From: Acanthopleura granulata
Taxonomy: Eukaryota > Mollusca > Polyplacophora > Chitonida > Chitonidae
DNA length: 64,000 nucleotides
Direction of reading: 5' to 3'
Assembly (NCBI GenBank): GCA_016165875.1
Contig: JABBOT010000080.1
Span: 43,059,114 to 43,123,113 of the forward strand
The notes beneath the pieces were generated by a model. The model was not told the origin of the DNA. It did no database searches and saw only the letters and a program-made list of their open reading frames with translations. Below are positions 59,731-64,000 of the stretch, piece by piece. Every line of letters begins with the position of its first letter. Position 1 is the first letter of the stretch. The position numbers and the translations under genes were made by a program.

Positions 59731-62700
59731 GCGATAGTAGGAAGGTGCTGCAATGGCCCTAACTGTCTTCGACGAGATTATGATGTGAAGTATGAAACTC
59801 CCAGACTCTGACACATTCGAACTGCTGAAGAATGATCCAACTAGTAGTTTCGAACATGGCGGTAAAATAGGAGGCCAAACTCGAGCCCTTCAAGGTGTTC
59901 AATGTACGATACCGGCACAACTGGACTCCAGCTTTGTTTTAACAGAGGATTAACGATGTTTCGCCTGTGGATAGGTGATCGTACCTGCGCTATCAAAATT
60001 AGTAACTTTGACACCCGTTGTGAAAGGTGCTCAGCCCTTGTCGCGCGTTGCTCACTCAACTAGAGGGCCATTGTTTCAATTAGTATGACTTGCTGGTGGT
60101 GTTGACAATAATCAAATTTGCCATGAAACCGCTTTCTGTACCCATAATTGCGGCATTCAGTTAAGTATTTACCTGATTTTATTTGTGTGAACAGCACATG
60201 GTAAGTTGACCGGAAATGTGATTTTATGGAACTCAAACATGGCCACGTTTGAATACTTTTAAAAAGGCCCATGTGTTTTAAATGGGTAATTTTCTCAATT
60301 TTCAATTCTAATTTAAAAAATGAGCTCCTGCTATCCTTATCCCGTCAGCGCTAGGTAAATGCCACTAGCTAATGCTAGCATAAAAACATAATTTTATCAT
60401 GCTATTTTGACCGGAAAGTAGTGAAAAAAGGAAAGTGTCCGCTATAGCTGAATATCTAGCTGAACAAAATATGCGTTGTGCGCAGATTTTGGTTTTAACA
60501 CTTTTTACTGAAACTAAGTGCGCATGATGGGTTCTTTATAGAGTCAGATCACGCTAAAGACCGCTTGTGCACTCGCTCATTTCCAAAACCAAGTCAAATT
60601 CAAACAGAAAGAAAGCCCCTCAAAAGTAAAACAAGCCACAATATATTATCTTTATGTACATTTTATGCATAAAGATATGTGTATCTGTTTGACTACGGCA
60701 TCGCCAGCGACGGCGTCCAGTCAAGGAAAACATTATGGGTCTTGCCCATGTAAATAAAAGATGTTATTTTCTGTTCTCTTCACGGGGTCTACTATAGAGG
60801 TCTACGTTAGTCGCGTTTTAATGACAATCCTGCATGGAGGACTAAGTCCTATGCTTTTCAATCCGGAGACCGTACGGGTTTATTACCTTAGAAAAGAAAA
60901 AGCTAGTAGCATTTCAGTAGTTTCAGAATGGCTTACATGTACTTCGGCTTTTGGCCACACACCGTATTTTGTTGTTTTACCTCAACAACAAATTGCCGAA
61001 GTTCTCTAGGCTTCATTTTGGTTCTACATAATAAACACGCTATCAATTTTTCTGTTGTGTATAAGGAGTGTTGTTGTGAAATTCATCATCTTTGAGAAAG
61101 AGGTTGACATCTTATCACATAGACTCGTGTTCATGCGCCAGTTCTGTCGAGTATAGACGCGGGTTATAACATAGCACAAGCTGTTTTCCCTGGTCTACCT
61201 GTGCTTGTATAAGATGCATACTTGTCCTCTACTGCAGCCTGGCACTTGCGCTGTTGTGTAAGAGAGAGCACAATGTTGCTTATATACTTCTCACTACGCG
61301 TGATTAGTGTTTGAATTCCAGTCAAACACAAGGAGGTATTGCTTTTTCCAAAACTCACAATCATTTGTCTGATCCCATTGAAAACATTCCCTATGTATAC
61401 TTGACAATTAAACACTATCTGTCTGTCACACCTTATTGGATTTGGACTTGACTAATAAAGAACTTTGGGCGGCCTTCTTTGTATTGCCGAAATTGAACAA
61501 GTACTTGTGTTAAACCTTCCGCAAAGATGATTAACCAAAGTCTTGCGAAGTACCATTGATACATTTGGCTGACCTTGCAAGTTTGTGCAAAGATACGTCT
61601 TACATTTTAGATTTTCATGGTGCATGTACCGGACGTTGTCTGTTCTTGAGAAATGCATGTCAACGGTATCAGTTTTTGTACAATACACCGTACGCAGAAT
61701 GTTGAACCTGCTGAAAAGTTGTCGCCCGTGTTCAAAAATTATGAAACCTGGCAACCTGGCAATATAATCTTTATTGGCGAATTCAATGCAAATTATTGAG
61801 CTACTTTGCCAGTTGATCACATCCCTTACCGCAGGCCTGAGGGCCCCGGGTGGCATATTCAATATAAACACATGTACAAACATTTTGAACTTTTTAGCAC
61901 CTGGAGCCAGAGAAACCTATTAAACATTTCACGAGACAATATTTTTTTGTCCTGTTACCAATCCGTAAGCTGCAAAATAGTTTCCTACACTCCATGGCCC
62001 CTGCGACTTTGTGGACTGCCTTTTCACATACTTACACCGTCTCCAGATTTCACTCTTTAGGCGAAAGGGTATTGGAAACTAAACTACAGTTAACTTTATA
62101 AAACTTTGAGGCACCCCTTGTCGAAGGGTTTTCCAAGGTAATGGGGTCTTCCTTAGGCGCCTGGCTTCCTTTCTTTGATGAATCATAAGCTTCGTGGTTC
62201 TCTTTCTAGTTTGAGTATATACCCAATTTTTAATGCAAACACTGTTCATTCTCAGATGTTTTTTGTCTGAATTTTTTCATTAGTGTACAGACAAAGCGAC
62301 CAAGTCTGCCGATGATGGTTCCATAGAGAGAACTGAATACACGGTAGATGAGTGTGAGTAGACTTTGGCGTGAGTATTGATTCAACGGCCGTCTATGAAA
62401 ATTATGACCCCAAACAAAGCGAATATAAGAGACAAATCAACATTAAAGATATCGGAGTTCTTAGATATAATAGAAATGTACGCATTACCAGATATGGCCG
62501 AAATGTTGTATATAACAACGTAATGAAAAGCGTCGGCAGTCTTAATGGCTTCTTTGTCAGCTCCTGTCATTGAAGTCTCGTCGATTTATAGTTAACACAA
62601 AAGACAACAACAACAGAGCCAAGACAATTAGTCATAGAGGTGGACACTGGTGTGTTCATTGGGAGCCTACTTTACGTCGAATTTACAAGGAAGATTTATT

Positions 62701-63476
62701 GAATGTGATTCTAATGTTAAGTGTTTTGCAATTAAGTTCCTCTTATATACTGCGGCAGACAATCACAAGTGAAGTGGTATACGCTGTTGTTACACATTCG
62801 CTTTGATGTAATATAACAGGTTCTGGTTCGTCAGCAAGGTGGTTCGGATGTTTACACTGTTCGCATGTTTTGGCTGATTTGAACTATTCCTTGTGTGCCG
62901 ATTTTTTCTGTTATACTCGAAAACAACAAGTGAAATCTCGCCGGGTAGATGCAAATATAAGAAGATAAGAAAACAAGAAAATATTAATAAAATAATAAAA
63001 CCAGCGACACTGCCTTATTTGTAACATCAAAATTTCAATGCTAAAATAAGAAATTTCACAAATGTTCATCGTGAAAATGAGAGAGATCTCGCCACAGAAG
63101 GGTGAAAACTTTAAAGACGAAAATCAAGGCAAGTGACGTGACCGAAGGTGGTTAACCGAGATGCGCTCTCGACTTCGAGCTGATTCGGTAAAAAATGGCT
63201 GCAGAAATTCTAAGAAAAACACTTTACGTTTCGCCCTACCCTCTCTTTTCCTACTACTTAAAAAAAAAAAGTTCACTCTGGACCAATTTAAACATACAGC
63301 TCAGTTATTTTCTTCAGATTTTGAGTTAAATATGTATTTTGAATTGTCATGAGAACATCTCATGTCTTTGCTACTTGCGCTGCAGGTAATTCTCTACAAA
63401 CTTTTTTTTCATATCGCCGTGTAAATGACCCGAACCCGCCGACTCCTGTGCAAAGAGCTGCCCGGTACTACGAGTC
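59731..63476. other. Intergenic DNA with one orphan ORF
   Basis: No recognised gene, SINE or retroelement. The only long ORF is 61452-61883 on minus (143 codons, no known domain). AT-rich low-complexity sequence lies near 62960-63000. Confidence 0.4.
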
Positions 63477-63589
63477 GTGAAACGCGTTGAAAGCACTACA
63501 ACAACAACGTTGTACACTGAGTGGATGATGAACTTTGAGACACTCCGTAAGACAATATTACATCGTCTAATGCATGAATCATCTTCCAC

Positions 63590-64000
63590 CACCTTGGTCG
63601 CCTCTGGTATTGAAAATAAACCAAAACGTCTCAAAAGCAACATACTGCTTCAGGTCATAGGATCAGAATATTTGGAAACATACAGCAGTTTCAGCTGAGT
63701 TGACGCCAAATATAAGAAAACGCCTGGTCACCTACCATCCAAACTGGAAACTTACTGCAGCCCTCGTAAATATGTTTCCTATGAGAAATGTGTTCAACAC
63801 CGGATCCCACCTGGCTGGAGAACTCTTTGATGATTTTATTATAGAGCTGAGGAATAAATGTGAACAATGTGAATTTGGCGATTTAACTGACTGCCTCATT
63901 GAGCACCGAATTATTGTTGGTGTCAGCAGTGATAAGTTCAGTTGGAGACTACTCCGTGAGATTGGCTTAACATTGTAGAAAGCAACTGACATTTGCAGAG
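63590..64000 (+). pseudogene. Ty3/Gypsy-type gag relic, cut by the window edge
   Basis: Three collinear gag-like blocks lie in changing frames: a KPKRLKSNILLQVIG block (about 63625-63670), a YCSPRKYVSYE block (about 63750-63785), and a block with FDDFIIELRNKCEQCEFGDL and LIEHRIIVGV (63825-63925), followed by LLREIGLTL. This is the usual order in gag of invertebrate Ty3/Gypsy elements (CxFG.LTD.LI..RIV.GI). At least one frameshift near 63790 and a stop near 63699 make it a relic. The pol part would lie beyond the window. No LTR or primer-binding site could be identified upstream. Confidence 0.75.

Noticed and set aside
59296..59737. Five overlapping repeat-protein-like ORFs on both strands
   Set aside because: A 21-base repeat stays open in many frames by arithmetic; no start context, domain or splice signal supports a gene.

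Overview
The window is eukaryotic and animal. It has intron-containing genes with GT..AG junctions, about 39-40% GC by eye, TATA boxes and AATAAA signals, no operons, and many mobile-element relics. A tRNA-derived SINE family (10 copies), Bel/Pao and Ty3/Gypsy relics, and a paired DDE/YqaJ element point to a lophotrochozoan. I think a mollusc most likely (brachiopod possible); that placement is inference from repeat types, not proof.

Layout. 1-4.4 kb: upstream DNA with local duplications. 4.45-34.32 kb (+): one rhodopsin-family neuropeptide GPCR, rebuilt here as six coding exons (4452-4895, 28869-29229, 30302-30431, 31324-31460, 32181-32252, 34284-34321). All junctions keep phase, giving 393 residues and a stop, with AATAAA at 34382. 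Intron 1 is about 24 kb and holds microsatellites, foldbacks, SINEs and a non-LTR retrotransposon tail. 37.9-41.7 kb: a decayed DNA transposon with a DDE_Tnp_4 transposase on + facing a SAP/SWIM/YqaJ-nuclease gene on -, resembling ISL2EU-type elements. 41.9-46.8 kb (-): a decayed Bel/Pao LTR retrotransposon with recognisable LTRs, gag, protease and RT, and a SINE inside gag.

48.0-57.6 kb: a small family of sarcoplasmic-calcium-binding-protein-like EF-hand genes. There are two intact + strand copies and, between them, an inverted broken copy that still has its intron acceptor. In both intact copies the evidence suggests the start codon is split by the first intron (AT|G), with a TATA box about 150 bases before the donor.

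58.5-59.7 kb: a 49-bp tandem repeat, a SINE and a 21-bp minisatellite open in several frames. 59.7-63.4 kb: nothing recognised apart from one 143-codon orphan ORF. 63.6-64.0 kb: the start of a frame-broken Ty3/Gypsy gag cut by the window edge.

The GPCR and the EF-hand genes are the host genes. Nothing in the sequence links them functionally beyond the general fact that many GPCRs signal through Ca2+. No rRNA, true tRNA gene, CRISPR array or bacterial-type operon is present.
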